A stretch of 64,000 bases of DNA from Kitasatospora sp. DSM 101779 (GTDB lineage: Bacteria > Actinomycetota > Actinomycetes > Streptomycetales > Streptomycetaceae). Both the position numbers and the translations under genes were made by a program. Positions 1 through 8,394 of the stretch are shown here, piece after piece. A model generated the notes under the pieces. The model was not told the origin of the DNA. It worked only from the letters and a program-made list of their open reading frames with translations, and made no database searches. The first letter of the stretch is position 1, and each line of letters begins with the position of its first letter. The stretch lies in the NCBI RefSeq assembly GCF_025655475.1, contig NZ_JAHTIK010000001.1:1513540-1577539 (forward strand), read 5' to 3'.

Positions 1-489
1 GCCCTGCGGCCCGCCGGGGCGCTCGCCGCGGCCCTGCGGCCGGGCTTCCGCTGCGCCCTGCCGCGCGGCTTCGACACGGTGCTGCTCCGGCGGATCGCCC
101 GGACGGTCGCCCGGCACCCCAACGCGGCCAACGACTGGGCCTGGCGGCTGCTGCTCGGCCGCGAACGCCCCGGCGCCGCCCCCGTCGCGACCGGCGCCGG
201 CCGGGTGCGGCTGGTGCCCGGCGAGGTCGTGGAACACCTGGAGCGTTCCACCGCCGGCGCCTACGACGCGGTGACGCTCTCCAACGTGGTCGACGGACCG
301 GGGCCGGACTTCGCCCGCCGGCTGCGCGCCGCCGTCGAGCACGCGGTACGGCCGGGCGGGGTCGCGGTGGTCCGCAGCCTCCGCGAGCCCGGACCGGCCG
401 GTCCGGGCCTCGCCGCCGAGGACCGCTCGATGATCTGGGGCGTGGTGCGGGCCGTCCGCACCGGGACGAACGGAGCCGACCCGCGATGA
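1..489 (+). CDS. DUF3419 (BtaA-like) protein, C-terminal part
   Basis: Reading frame 1 is open from the first base to TGA at 487-489, so the gene begins before the window; 162 codons are visible. The segment DWAWRLLLG, followed about 45 residues later by YDAVTLSNVVDG and then VRPGGVAVVRSL, matches the C-terminal half of DUF3419 proteins. That family includes BtaA, which moves the 3-amino-3-carboxypropyl group of SAM onto diacylglycerol. The Rossmann motif that would bind SAM lies upstream and cannot be seen. The stop overlaps the next start (ATGA), so the gene is translationally coupled to a DUF2071 gene and a methyltransferase. The substrate is unknown; a lipid acceptor is inference from the family. 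Confidence 0.7.
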   Translation, partial: ALRPAGALAAALRPGFRCALPRGFDTVLLRRIARTVARHPNAANDWAWRLLLGRERPGAAPVATGAGRVRLVPGEVVEHLERSTAGAYDAVTLSNVVDGPGPDFARRLRAAVEHAVRPGGVAVVRSLREPGPAGPGLAAEDRSMIWGVVRAVRTGTNGADPR

Positions 490-1268
490 AGCACCTGCTG
501 CAGCGCCACCCCGTCCCGATGCGGACCCGCTTCGCGCACTCGCTGGTCCTCACCTACGCCCTGCCGCCGCACGTCCTGGAACCGCTGCTGCCGCCCGGCC
601 TCGCCCTCGACACCTACACCGACCCGGGCGGCACCGAGCACGGCTTCGTGGCCGCCGCCCTGGTGGACACCCGGGACCTGCGGCCCGCCTTCCTGCCCGC
701 CGGCCTCGGCGCCGACCGGATCCTCACCGGGTACCGGATCTTCACCCGCTTCCGCACGCCCACCGGGCGGACCATGCGCGGGCTGAAGATCCTCCGCAGC
801 GACACCGACAGCCGGGTCATGGTCCTCGGCGGCAACCTGCTCACGCGCTACCACTACCGGCTCGCCCGGATCGGCAGCCGGGTCGTCGACGACACCCTCG
901 AGTTCCGGGTCGTCAGCCGGGACGGCCGGGCCGACCTGCACGTGCGGGCCGACCTCGGCGGCGCCCCCGCGGGCCTGCCGGACGGCAGCCCGTTCGCCTC
1001 CGCGAAGGACGCCCGGCGCTTCGCCGGCCCGCTGCCGTACACCTTCGAGCACGAGCCGAACACCCGATCGATGATCGTGGTCAAGGCCACCCGGACCCGC
1101 TGGGAGCCGACCCCGGTCGCCGTCGACCTGCCGACCCCGCCGACCTTCTTCGACCACGGCCCCTTCGCCGGGACGGGGCCCGTGCTCGCCAACGCCTTCC
1201 ACGTCGCCGACCTCGCCTACGGCTGGGAGGCCGGCCGGCGCCGTACCGAGAACGGAGAACTGCGATGA
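486..1268 (+). CDS. DUF2071 family protein
   Basis: 260 aa, soluble, with no signal peptide or membrane segment. The N-terminal FAHSLVLTYALPPHVLEPLLPPGL and the later TGYRIFTRFRTPTGRTMRGLKIL pattern are typical of DUF2071 (YqjF-like) proteins, which share the acetoacetate-decarboxylase-like fold; no reaction is established for the family. It overlaps the upstream DUF3419 gene by 4 nt (ATGA) and the downstream methyltransferase by 4 nt, so all are probably made from one transcript. The start is set by this overlap. Family assignment is fairly sure; function is unknown. Confidence 0.72.
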   Translation: MKHLLQRHPVPMRTRFAHSLVLTYALPPHVLEPLLPPGLALDTYTDPGGTEHGFVAAALVDTRDLRPAFLPAGLGADRILTGYRIFTRFRTPTGRTMRGLKILRSDTDSRVMVLGGNLLTRYHYRLARIGSRVVDDTLEFRVVSRDGRADLHVRADLGGAPAGLPDGSPFASAKDARRFAGPLPYTFEHEPNTRSMIVVKATRTRWEPTPVAVDLPTPPTFFDHGPFAGTGPVLANAFHVADLAYGWEAGRRRTENGELR

Positions 1269-2086
1269 GGCGGGGCCCAGCGGTGGGACGCGGCGCGGCG
1301 GCGGGGCAGGAGGAACAGATCGGGTTCTCCGGACTGCGCGAGGTGGTCTACTACAACTGGCCGATGTACGTCGCGGGTTGTCTCACCGCGGGCGCCGGCC
1401 TCGCGGTCTCGTACCGGCTGCCCGGGCCGGCCGCCCGCCTCGCCCGGGCGGGTGCCGCGGCCGCAGCGGGACTGCTGGTGAGCAGCACCGCCGCCACCTG
1501 GTGGGTCTACGACCGCTCGGAGCTGCACACCTTCGACTGGCTGGACGGCCTGCTGCCGGCCGGGCCGGGCGACCACCTGGTGCTCTCCGCGGGGCTGGAC
1601 GAGGCGAGCCGGCCGCTGGCGGCCCGCTGGCCGGACCATCCGCAGCGGGTGGTGGACCTCTACGACCGGGCGACGATGACCGAGGGCTCGATCCGGCGGG
1701 CCCGCCGCCGGGTGCCGCCCGTCCCGGGCACCCTCGCCGGACGGCCGGACCGGCTGCCCGCCGCGACCGGCTCGGCGGACACCGTTCTCGCCGTCTTCGC
1801 CGCCCACGAACTGCGCCGGGACGGTGACCGGCGGGCCCTGTTCGCCGAGTTCGCCCGGGTGCTGCGCCCCGGCGGACGCCTCGTCCTGGTCGAGCACCTG
1901 CGGGACGCCGCCAACGCGGCGGTCTACGGCCCGGGCGCGCGGCACTTCTTCTCCCGGCGGACCTGGCTGCGGGCGGCGGCGGGTGCGGGCCTCCGACCGG
2001 TCGCGGAGCGGCGGATCGGCGGCCTGGTCACCGCCTTCGCGTTCGCGCCGGCCGACTCCCCGACCGGGAAGGGCGGCGCACCGTGA
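1265..2086 (+). CDS. Membrane-anchored class I methyltransferase-like protein
   Basis: 273 aa. After a short cytosolic N-terminus, two hydrophobic stretches (about residues 35-50 and 58-78) suggest a membrane hairpin. A Rossmann methyltransferase-like domain follows; its late strands are clear (SADTVLAVFAAHEL, then VLRPGGRLVLVEHLRDAANAAVYGPG), while the SAM-binding glycine motif is weak (VLSAGLDEASRPLAARWP). The tail FFSRRTWLRAAAGAGLRPV is usual for methyltransferases acting on small molecules or lipids. ATGA overlap with the upstream DUF2071 gene and GTGA overlap with the next gene. Membrane anchoring plus a BtaA-like neighbour suggests a lipid substrate; that is inference. Confidence 0.65.
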   Translation: MRRGPAVGRGAAAGQEEQIGFSGLREVVYYNWPMYVAGCLTAGAGLAVSYRLPGPAARLARAGAAAAAGLLVSSTAATWWVYDRSELHTFDWLDGLLPAGPGDHLVLSAGLDEASRPLAARWPDHPQRVVDLYDRATMTEGSIRRARRRVPPVPGTLAGRPDRLPAATGSADTVLAVFAAHELRRDGDRRALFAEFARVLRPGGRLVLVEHLRDAANAAVYGPGARHFFSRRTWLRAAAGAGLRPVAERRIGGLVTAFAFAPADSPTGKGGAP

Positions 2087-2511
2087 CCCATCTGCTCACC
2101 CTGGAGGGCCAGCTGCGGCTGGTGGGTGTGGCCCTGATCGCGATGGGCGCGCTGCACATCGTCCTGCCGCGGCTCATCGGCTGGCCGGCCGACCTGGCCG
2201 GGACGACCCTGCTGACCCGTCAGGTCTCCTACGCGCACCTGTTCTTCGTCGCACTGACCTGCGTGCTGCTCGGCCTGCTGCCGCTGCTCCTCGCCCGCGA
2301 CCTGCTCGCCGGCGGGCGGCTCGGCACCGCACTGCTCACCGCGCAGACCCTGTTCTGGGGCACCCGTTGGCTCTTCGAGTTCGTGGTGTTCTCGCCAAGG
2401 CTGTGGCGCGGCGACCGGTTGCGCACCGCCGCGCACGTGGCGCTGTCCGTGCTCTGGACGTGGGTGACGGCGGTGTTCGCCTGCGCGCTGGTGACGGTGG
2501 GCCGCGGGTGA
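2083..2511 (+). CDS. Small four-helix membrane protein
   Basis: 142 aa with four predicted membrane segments (about residues 10-28, 47-70, 82-100 and 115-138), separated by short charged loops. GTG start in a 4-nt GTGA overlap with the methyltransferase stop. It closes the coupled cassette that begins before the window. No family recognised. Its position suggests it works with the membrane-anchored methyltransferase. Confidence 0.6.
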   Translation: MTHLLTLEGQLRLVGVALIAMGALHIVLPRLIGWPADLAGTTLLTRQVSYAHLFFVALTCVLLGLLPLLLARDLLAGGRLGTALLTAQTLFWGTRWLFEFVVFSPRLWRGDRLRTAAHVALSVLWTWVTAVFACALVTVGRG

Positions 2512-2541
2512 GACGGGCGGGGGTCCGGCGGGCGGGCGCGG

Positions 2542-3252
2542 TCAGTAGGCGTGCCCGGCCGCGTAGGCGTGCACCGGGCCCGGTCCGGTCCCGGCCCCGG
2601 TGGTCGTCCGGTCGGTGACCGAGACCACCCCGTCGACCGAGCGGCACAGCCGCACCACGTGCGGCGCCAGCCCCAGGGTCTCGATGGTGCCGCTGAGCAC
2701 CACCCGGCCCTGCACCACCTCCACGCCGACCAGGGCCGGGCTCACCCCGTCGACCTTGCCCAGCACCTCCTCGACGATCTCGCGGTGGATCAGCCGGTCC
2801 TCGCGGAGGAACACCCGCAGCAGGTCGCCGCGGCTCACCAGGCCCGCCAGTCGTCCGTCCGTGTCGACCACGGGCAGCCGCTTCACGCCGTGCGCGGTCA
2901 TCAGCCGGGCGGCCGCCACCACGCTGGCACCGGGCGTGGTGCTCAGCACCGAGCCGGTCATCAACTCCGCCGCGGTCACCGCGGCACGGCCGGGGTTGAG
3001 GCCGCCGTTCGGGCCGCCGTGCGGGGCGCCGTCCGGCGTCGGCGAGGTCGCGGGGTCGTCCTCCTGTGCGGCGAGCGTGCGCAGCAGGTCCGCCTCCGAG
3101 ACGATGCCGACCGGCCGGTCCTCGGCGTCCACCACCGGTACCGCCGTGATGTCGAACTCCGCCAGGAGCGCCACGATCTCCCGGAACCCGGTCTCCGGTG
3201 CCACCCGGACGACGTCCCGGGTCATCACCGACTCCACCGTGCGGTGCCCCAT
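2542..3252 (-). CDS. CBS-CBS-BON domain protein
   Basis: 236 aa from ATG 3252, chosen because AGGGAGG lies 6 nt upstream; a GTG at 3291 would add 13 residues but lacks a good site. Two CBS domains (about residues 8-62 and 95-150: VMTRDVVRVAPETGFREIV and ELMTGSVLSTTPGASVVAAA) form a Bateman module that usually senses adenine nucleotides. A C-terminal BON domain (about 160-225) follows, a fold linked to membrane or phospholipid binding. A conserved actinobacterial architecture often found with universal stress proteins. A palindromic site lies 55 nt upstream of the start. The ligand is unknown. Confidence 0.85.
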   Translation of the reverse strand: MGHRTVESVMTRDVVRVAPETGFREIVALLAEFDITAVPVVDAEDRPVGIVSEADLLRTLAAQEDDPATSPTPDGAPHGGPNGGLNPGRAAVTAAELMTGSVLSTTPGASVVAAARLMTAHGVKRLPVVDTDGRLAGLVSRGDLLRVFLREDRLIHREIVEEVLGKVDGVSPALVGVEVVQGRVVLSGTIETLGLAPHVVRLCRSVDGVVSVTDRTTTGAGTGPGPVHAYAAGHAY

Positions 3253-3306
3253 GCCCAGCCTCCCTGCTGCCGTGCCACGATCCTTGCCCACCCCCTCTCC
3301 TCAACG

Positions 3307-3323
3307 GTAGGGCCCTACGGCCC
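3307..3323. promoter_or_regulatory. DevR/OsdR-box-like inverted repeat
   Basis: Upstream of the CBS gene, 3307-3318 is a perfect 12-bp palindrome (GTAGGGCCCTAC). The overlapping 3310-3323 reads GGGCC-CTAC-GGCCC: 5-bp arms with a 4-bp spacer, the geometry of the mycobacterial DevR dormancy box (GGGAC-N4-GTCCC). A binding site is inference, supported by the dormancy-type genes nearby. Confidence 0.4.
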
Positions 3324-3378
3324 GTTCACGAACTGTCGCCCGGACTGCCCGGCGTTGCGGCGGTGGCGACGGGTCCGG

Positions 3379-4413
3379 TCAGTCCGGCAGGAGGACGGCG
3401 ACGCCGGTGACGCGGTCGGCGGCGAGGTCGGCGAGGGCCTCGGGGGCGCGGCTCATCGGGTAGCGGCGGACGTGCACGGTCGGCGGGTGGGCGGCGGTCT
3501 CGGCGAGGTAGGCGCGGCCGTCGGCGCGGGTGTTGGCGGTGACGCTGCGCAGCGTGCGCTCCTGGAAGAGGTACTGGCGGTAGTCGAGGCGCGGGATGTC
3601 GGTGAGGTGGATCCCGGCCACCGCCAGGGTGCCACCGCGGTCGAGGGCGGCGAGGGCGACGGGGACGAGGTCGCCGACCGGCGCGAAGAGGATCGCCGAG
3701 TCGAGCGGTTCGGGCGGGCTGTCGTCGGCGCCGCGGGCCGAGCTGGCGCCGAGGTCCTGGGCGAGCCTGCGGGCCTCGGCGGAGCGGGTCAGGACGTGGA
3801 CGCGGGCGCCCCGGGCGAGGGCGAGCTGCGCGGTCAGGTGGGCGGACGCGCCGAAGCCGTACAGACCGAGGCGGCCGCCGGGCGGGAGTTCGGCGCGTTC
3901 GAGGGCGCGGTAGCCGATGATGCCGGCGCAGAGCAGCGGGGCGAGTTCCTCGTCGGGCGGGCCCTCCGGCAGCCGGTACACGTAGTCGGCGTCGACCACG
4001 ACGTGGCCGGCGTAGCCGCCGGGGACGTCCCAGCCGGTGTAGCGGGAGTCCGGACAGAGGTTCTCGCGGCCGGCGAGGCAGTGCCGGCAGCTGCCGCAGG
4101 TGCCGGCCAGCCAGGCGGCGCCGACCCGGTCGCCCTCGGCGAAGCCCTCGGCCCGCGGGCCGGCCCGCACGACCCGTCCGACGATCTCGTGGCCGGGCGG
4201 GCAGCCGGGCAGGTGCGGTGGGAGGTCGCCCTCGGCGAGGTGCAGGTCCGTCCGGCAGACGCCGCAGGCCCGGACCTCCAGCAGCAGGCTGCGTGGCCCG
4301 AACGGCTCCAGCGGCCGTTCGACCCGGCGCAGCGGGCGGTCGGCGGCAGGTGCGGGGTGGTCGACGACCCAGGCGGTGGTGGTTCCGGTGGTCGTCCCGG
4401 TCTCGGCAGCCAT
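3379..4413 (-). CDS. Zinc-dependent alcohol dehydrogenase (MDR family)
   Basis: 344 aa. ATG 4413 is chosen because GGGAGG lies 9 nt upstream; the frame is open further up but non-coding in character. Catalytic zinc ligands are Cys in [17 protein letters not shown] and His/Glu in PPGHEIVG. The structural zinc lobe has four Cys in [17 protein letters not shown]. The C-terminal NAD(P)-binding domain starts near [17 protein letters not shown]; the usual GxGxxG reads GFGASA. Most like the AdhA group of actinobacterial alcohol dehydrogenases. It follows the CBS gene on the same strand and is divergent from the Rv1733c-type gene, all families seen in hypoxia regulons. Substrate unknown. Confidence 0.85.
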   Translation of the reverse strand: MAAETGTTTGTTTAWVVDHPAPAADRPLRRVERPLEPFGPRSLLLEVRACGVCRTDLHLAEGDLPPHLPGCPPGHEIVGRVVRAGPRAEGFAEGDRVGAAWLAGTCGSCRHCLAGRENLCPDSRYTGWDVPGGYAGHVVVDADYVYRLPEGPPDEELAPLLCAGIIGYRALERAELPPGGRLGLYGFGASAHLTAQLALARGARVHVLTRSAEARRLAQDLGASSARGADDSPPEPLDSAILFAPVGDLVPVALAALDRGGTLAVAGIHLTDIPRLDYRQYLFQERTLRSVTANTRADGRAYLAETAAHPPTVHVRRYPMSRAPEALADLAADRVTGVAVLLPD

Positions 4414-4741
4414 CGGCTGTGGCCTCCCGTCGGCACGGCATCCCGGCCGTTCGGCCGGGCGGTGGACACGGTGCGGCTTCCGCCTCCAGCATGCACCGCC
4501 ACCGCATCCCGGGCAGCCGTGCCCGGGGGCGGGCGGCGTCGGCGGGCGGCGCACGGGCTGCACCGTTCGCGGACGGTCCGCCCGGGGCGGCGACCGTCGG
4601 CGACCGACGGCACCGGTCGGGGATCCCGCAGGTGGGCGTCGTCCGGGTGGGGGGCGGTGGGCGGGTGGTGCGCGTGGCGGGGTGCCGGTGGGGCCGGTTG
4701 GAGAGACGCTTGAGTCCGAAGCCGGCGGTAGGAGGCGTACT
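4414..4741. promoter_or_regulatory. Divergent promoter region with inverted repeat
   Basis: 328 bp between the divergent alcohol dehydrogenase and Rv1733c-type genes, no gene seen. At 4442-4459 lies a perfect inverted repeat of 8-bp arms around TT (CCCGGCCG TT CGGCCGGG), 29 nt upstream of the dehydrogenase start; it could be an operator or a hairpin in the leader RNA. No clear -35/-10 pair was identified. Confidence 0.35.
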
Positions 4742-5395
4742 ATGCGCACCCACTTCCCCGGCCGCTGCGGGAACTCCCGGTGGCGGCGCCTGGTGTTGCA
4801 TCTGCGGCTGGCGGTCGGCGCGGACGCCGGACCGCTGTGGCGGCCGGTGGACCGGTCGCGGAGCCGGGCCCTGCTGGCCGCGTGGCTGGCCGTGGTGGTG
4901 GCGGCGGTCGGTGCGGGCGCGGCGGCGCTGTTCCTGTACTGGTCGGCGCAGGCGGACGCGGCACGGGCGGCGGCCCGGCTGCACCGGGTGCCGGCGGTGG
5001 TCCGCAGCGAGCCGCAGCAGGCCGACCTGAGTGCCTCCGGTGCGCCGGCGGGCGGCTACCGGGCGCTGGCGACGTGGACGTACCCGGCCGGGCACACGGT
5101 GACGCAGGAGGCCGCGGTGCCGAGTTCGGCCGGGCCGGGTTCGCAGGTCAGGGTGTGGGTGGACGACGAGGGCCGGGCCGCCGAGGGGCCGCGGTCGACC
5201 TCGGACATCGTGGCGACGACGGGCTTCGTCGTGCTGGGCGGCTGGGCGGGTGCGGCACTCGTCTGCGCGGTCGGGTACAGCGTGCGGCGCAGCCGGCTGC
5301 AGCGCCGGGCGGAGGAGGAGTGGCAGAGCGACTGGGCGGTGGTCGAGCCGACCTGGACGGGCCGCGCGGGTGGCCGCAACGGCTCGGACGCCTGA
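4742..5395 (+). CDS. Rv1733c-type membrane protein
   Basis: 217 aa with two transmembrane helices (about residues 40-65 and 155-180) enclosing an extracytoplasmic segment with pattern [21 protein letters not shown] and [10 protein letters not shown]. This is the layout of the Rv1733c family, widespread in Streptomyces and named after a M. tuberculosis dormancy-regulon antigen. ATG 4742 is preceded by GGAGG 8 nt away. It is divergent from the alcohol dehydrogenase. Molecular function of the family is unknown. Confidence 0.72.
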   Translation: MRTHFPGRCGNSRWRRLVLHLRLAVGADAGPLWRPVDRSRSRALLAAWLAVVVAAVGAGAAALFLYWSAQADAARAAARLHRVPAVVRSEPQQADLSASGAPAGGYRALATWTYPAGHTVTQEAAVPSSAGPGSQVRVWVDDEGRAAEGPRSTSDIVATTGFVVLGGWAGAALVCAVGYSVRRSRLQRRAEEEWQSDWAVVEPTWTGRAGGRNGSDA

Positions 5396-5418
5396 GTCCG
5401 TGAAGAGGTGAGCCCGCC

Positions 5419-5462
5419 GCACGGCTGCGGAGGGGCGTGGCAGCGCCCCGCCGCAGCCGTGC
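5419..5462. terminator. Bidirectional hairpin terminator
   Basis: A 19-bp stem (one mismatch) with 6-nt loop TGGCAG, between the convergent ends of the Rv1733c-type gene and the secreted-protein gene. No U-tract, as is usual in this G+C range. Confidence 0.7.
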
Positions 5463-5478
5463 CGGACGCCGTGCGGGG

Positions 5479-6165
5479 TCAGTTGATGTGGACCACGGGG
5501 CTGCCGGGCCGGCCGGTGTCGGTGACGGGGCCGTAGGTGGCGGAGAAGTAGCCGTCCGCGGGGCACAGACCCGATCCGCCGCTCTTGGCGAAGTGCTCGT
5601 TGCGGAAGGCGAGGCTGTGGGCCGTGTTGTCGGCGGTGCCGGTGAAGGCGCCGCTGAGCTGGTAGCTGCAGGTGATGGTGCCGAACCAGGTGGACAGCAC
5701 GGCGGTGGCCTGGATCGGCCCGGCCGTCCCGGCGGTGAGGGTGACGGGGTACCCGGCGGAGTCGTCGACCGCGACGGTGTACGGGAGGTTGCCGACGGTC
5801 AGGCTCTTCACCGCGGTGACGCCGGTGACGTTGCTGGTGCACGAGCCGAAGGCCATGCCGGTGAGGGACTCGGTGGCGGTGCCGGGGGCGGCGGGGTTGG
5901 TGAGCACGGTGGCGGTGAACTGTGAGGTGCCGCAGGTGACGCCGGTGGTGCTGGTCGCGGCCGAGTAGAAGGTGGCCCGGGTGGTCGCGGCGAGCGGCGC
6001 TGCGAGCACGTCGCCCGCTGCGACGGCTTCGCCGGTGGCGTCCCCGGTGGTGAGGACGGCCGCGGCGGCGGGGCGGGGTGCGGCGGAGGCGGGCAGGGCG
6101 GCGATGCCGGCGGCGCCGATCGCGAGCGCGGCGGCGAGCAGGACGGGGCGGCTGGATGGGCGCAT
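5479..6165 (-). CDS. Secreted protein of unknown function
   Basis: 228 aa from ATG 6165 (GGAAGAGG about 8 nt upstream). Residues 1-28 form a Sec signal peptide (MRPSSRPVLLAAALAIGAAGIAALPASA). The mature part is rich in Thr, Ala and Gly, with four Cys (VTCGTS, FGSCTSN, ITCSYQ, SGLCPAD) that could form two disulfides, and ends in VVHIN. Predicted beta-rich. It resembles small secreted Streptomyces proteins without a known role. It stands alone between a terminator and a divergent broken gene. Confidence 0.65.
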   Translation of the reverse strand: MRPSSRPVLLAAALAIGAAGIAALPASAAPRPAAAAVLTTGDATGEAVAAGDVLAAPLAATTRATFYSAATSTTGVTCGTSQFTATVLTNPAAPGTATESLTGMAFGSCTSNVTGVTAVKSLTVGNLPYTVAVDDSAGYPVTLTAGTAGPIQATAVLSTWFGTITCSYQLSGAFTGTADNTAHSLAFRNEHFAKSGGSGLCPADGYFSATYGPVTDTGRPGSPVVHIN

Positions 6166-6295
6166 GGGTGGGCCTCTTCCTCGGTGAGGGGTTCGAGAAG
6201 ACGCACGTTCGCCGCTCCGGGCGGGTCGGGGGGCACCGGAGCTCCCTACTCTTGTAGATCCATGTCGGTACACCGTCAATACAACCGGCAGAACT

Positions 6296-6314
6296 TGCTG
6301 ACGAATAGTCAGCA
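6296..6314. promoter_or_regulatory. Inverted repeat, possible operator
   Basis: TGCTGAC-gaata-GTCAGCA: perfect 7-bp arms with a 5-bp spacer in the 295-bp divergent region between the secreted protein and the broken gene starting at 6461. The surrounding sequence (about 6240-6310) is unusually A+T rich for this window, as expected for a promoter. Confidence 0.3.
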
Positions 6315-6460
6315 GCAGCCGTGCCGGGCGGTCTGCTACGGTCGTGCGGCGGTCGGCCGTGGGACTCCGGTGCGACTTCCGGAAGGCGCCTCTACAGCGA
6401 AGATTCGCAGTTCGTGCCCCCATTCCCCGGCCGGCCCACCACACCGACGGGGGCAGAACC

Positions 6461-7647
6461 ATGGAGACGCCGGGCGATCTGGTCGCCGCCGAGGACGTCC
6501 TGCTGTTCGTGAACGCGGCCGTCACGGCCACCGGCCAGCGCGAGTTCCACACCGACGCGGCCGAGCAGCGGCTCTCGCTGGACTTCCTGCACGCGTACAT
6601 CCTCGGCAACTACCGCGACCTGTACGCGGCGGTGCTCGCCCTGGACGTCAACGACCACAATGCGGCGATGATCGTCCGCCGGCTGCTGGAGACCTCGCGG
6701 GAGGCCACCGACGCGCAGCGCCGGAGCGCGTGCCGGTGCGCCCGCACCGTCGGACGGACCGCCGGGAGGCGTCGAACCGGCTGCGCTTCCTGCCGCTGCA
6801 CCTGGCGTTGGAGGGCTACCTTGCGCTGCACTTCGGCGGACCGACGGTGCTCTGGGCGGAGTGGTCGCAGCGGGCCGTGCGCGCCGGTCTGTCGCCGCGC
6901 GCCGAGGAGGCGTACCGGGGGGCCGAGGTGCGCGGGCTGGCGGACGCCCTGCGAGTGTTCGAGATCCTCAGGGGGCAGTGCGGGGTGCTGGTGTACGTCG
7001 CGGACGCCCTGGCGGCGGCGTTCGCGGTACCGCATCCGGAGGACTACCGGGCGCTGCACGCGACGCTGCTGCACGACCTGTTCGGCGAGCTGATCCACCA
7101 CTACGCGCTGCTGTCGGCGCCGGTGCCGGAGTTCCGGGCGAGCATCCCGGGCCCGGGGATCCGCTCGCTGGCCGACCTGCGGGCGGCGGTGGACGGCCAG
7201 GAGCGGGCGTGGGCGGGGTTCCACGACGACACGATGGCGGCGGGCCTGCTGGCGGCCCCGGTCCGGTCCCGGCCGGTGTACCGGGCGGGCCGGTTCACCC
7301 TCGGCCGGTTCCTGCCGGAGTTCCGGCCGGGCCGGGAGAACCACATCGGCGAGACGATCACGGACGAGGACGGCCGGATCGCCTACCTGAAGACCTTCCG
7401 GCTGTCGGAGGCGCAGGTGCGCCGGGGGTTCCTGCTGGACACGCTGGCCGCGCACGACTGGCACCTGGGCGCGGCGGCCGCCGCCCTGAACGGCACCGAG
7501 GCGCAGTTGGGCCTGCGGCTGGAGGCGGCGGGCTTCGGGGCGCTGCTGCGGCAGGACGTGCTGGACGGGTACCGCAAGCGGGCCCGCACGGGTACGGCGG
7601 CCGGCACGGCTCAGCCGGAGGCGAGCCGGCGGCCCTCGTCGAAGTAG
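6461..7647 (+). pseudogene. Frameshifted gene, protein with C-terminal HTH-like tail
   Basis: The gene starts at ATG 6461 in frame 2 (METPGDLVAAEDVLLFV...) and keeps coding character to about 6716 (...LLETSREATDAQ). Strong coding then continues in frame 1 from about 6722 (VPVRPHRRTDRREASNRLRFLPLHLALEGY...) to the stop at 7645-7647. One missing base near 6716-6726 accounts for this; there is no slippery heptamer, so programmed frameshifting is unlikely. The joined product would be about 395 aa. Its last 60 residues (AAHDWHLGAAAAALNGTEAQ...) look like a Fis-type helix-turn-helix. No family assigned. Either a real mutation or a sequence error. Confidence 0.6.
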
Positions 7648-8234
7648 CGGGTGAGCGCGTCGGCGCCGCCGAGTTCGCGGACGGTCCGGGCGGCGCCGAA
7701 CGGCGCGTTCCAGAAGTCGCCGCTGCGCGGGGTGTGCGGGCCGACGTAGGCGTACGGCTCGGGCTGGTAGGCGTCGCCCGCGGAGACGCCGTAGTTGACC
7801 GCGTCGACGGTGATGCCGATGTCGAAGTGCTCGGGCCAGAGCACCGGTTCGGCGTCCGGGGCGAGGCGGCGCAGGGCGGTGTCGGCCGCGCCGAAGCAGT
7901 GCGCGATCCACTGGGCGGCCTGCGGGTCGGCGTCGACCGGGTCGTCGGGGGCGGCGCCCGAGCCGTCGTGGTACAGGCCCTCGGGCGGGCCGGGTTCGAG
8001 GCCGAGGGCCGTCGCGAGGGCGGCGCAGCTGGTGCGCCGGAGGATGAGGTGGTGTCCGGGGGCCATCAGTTCGTCGCCGATCACCTGGAGGAAGGGTTCG
8101 GCAGTGGTGGCGAAGCCGCCGGGGTAGGCCCGCAGCCGGATGGTGCCGCTCGCCCGGTACTGCGGCCCGGCGAGGACCGTCTCGGCGACGGCGTGCAGGG
8201 CCCGGCGGGTGCGGACGACCGTGTCGATGTCCAT
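7611..8234 (-). CDS. Conserved actinobacterial protein, unknown function
   Basis: 207 aa from ATG 8234 (MDIDTVVRTRRALHAVAE). No signal peptide or membrane segment. A conserved-looking core LWPEHFDIGITVDAVNYGVSAGD is followed by PYAYVGPHTP. Its 3' end overlaps the 3' end of the convergent broken gene by 37 bp. It looks like a soluble cytosolic protein; I do not recognise a catalytic motif. Confidence 0.6.
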   Translation of the reverse strand: MDIDTVVRTRRALHAVAETVLAGPQYRASGTIRLRAYPGGFATTAEPFLQVIGDELMAPGHHLILRRTSCAALATALGLEPGPPEGLYHDGSGAAPDDPVDADPQAAQWIAHCFGAADTALRRLAPDAEPVLWPEHFDIGITVDAVNYGVSAGDAYQPEPYAYVGPHTPRSGDFWNAPFGAARTVRELGGADALTRYFDEGRRLASG

Positions 8235-8394
8235 GTCTTCATGGTGACCTGCACCGGCGGGGACGGCACAACCCGTCGTCCATGGCCAGGAGTCGACAGG
8301 TCGATGAGGCGACTTGTCGCCTCTTCCCCGCTTTCGCACGCCGATGACCTGCGGAAGCGGACGGCGCGCCCCGCCGGGGCCCGCCGTGCTCCGC

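Noticed and set aside
2551..4713. A 720-codon plus-strand open frame
   Set aside because: Antisense shadow of the CBS-BON and alcohol dehydrogenase genes, with low-complexity Gly/Ala/Arg translation.
5437..5925. Plus-strand gene opposite the secreted protein
   Set aside because: Gly/Ala/Arg-rich antisense shadow; the minus strand has a signal peptide and a proper ribosome-binding site.
6461..7647. Programmed -1 frameshift
   Set aside because: No slippery heptamer, no downstream pseudoknot seen and no homopolymer at the switch; mutation or sequence error is simpler.
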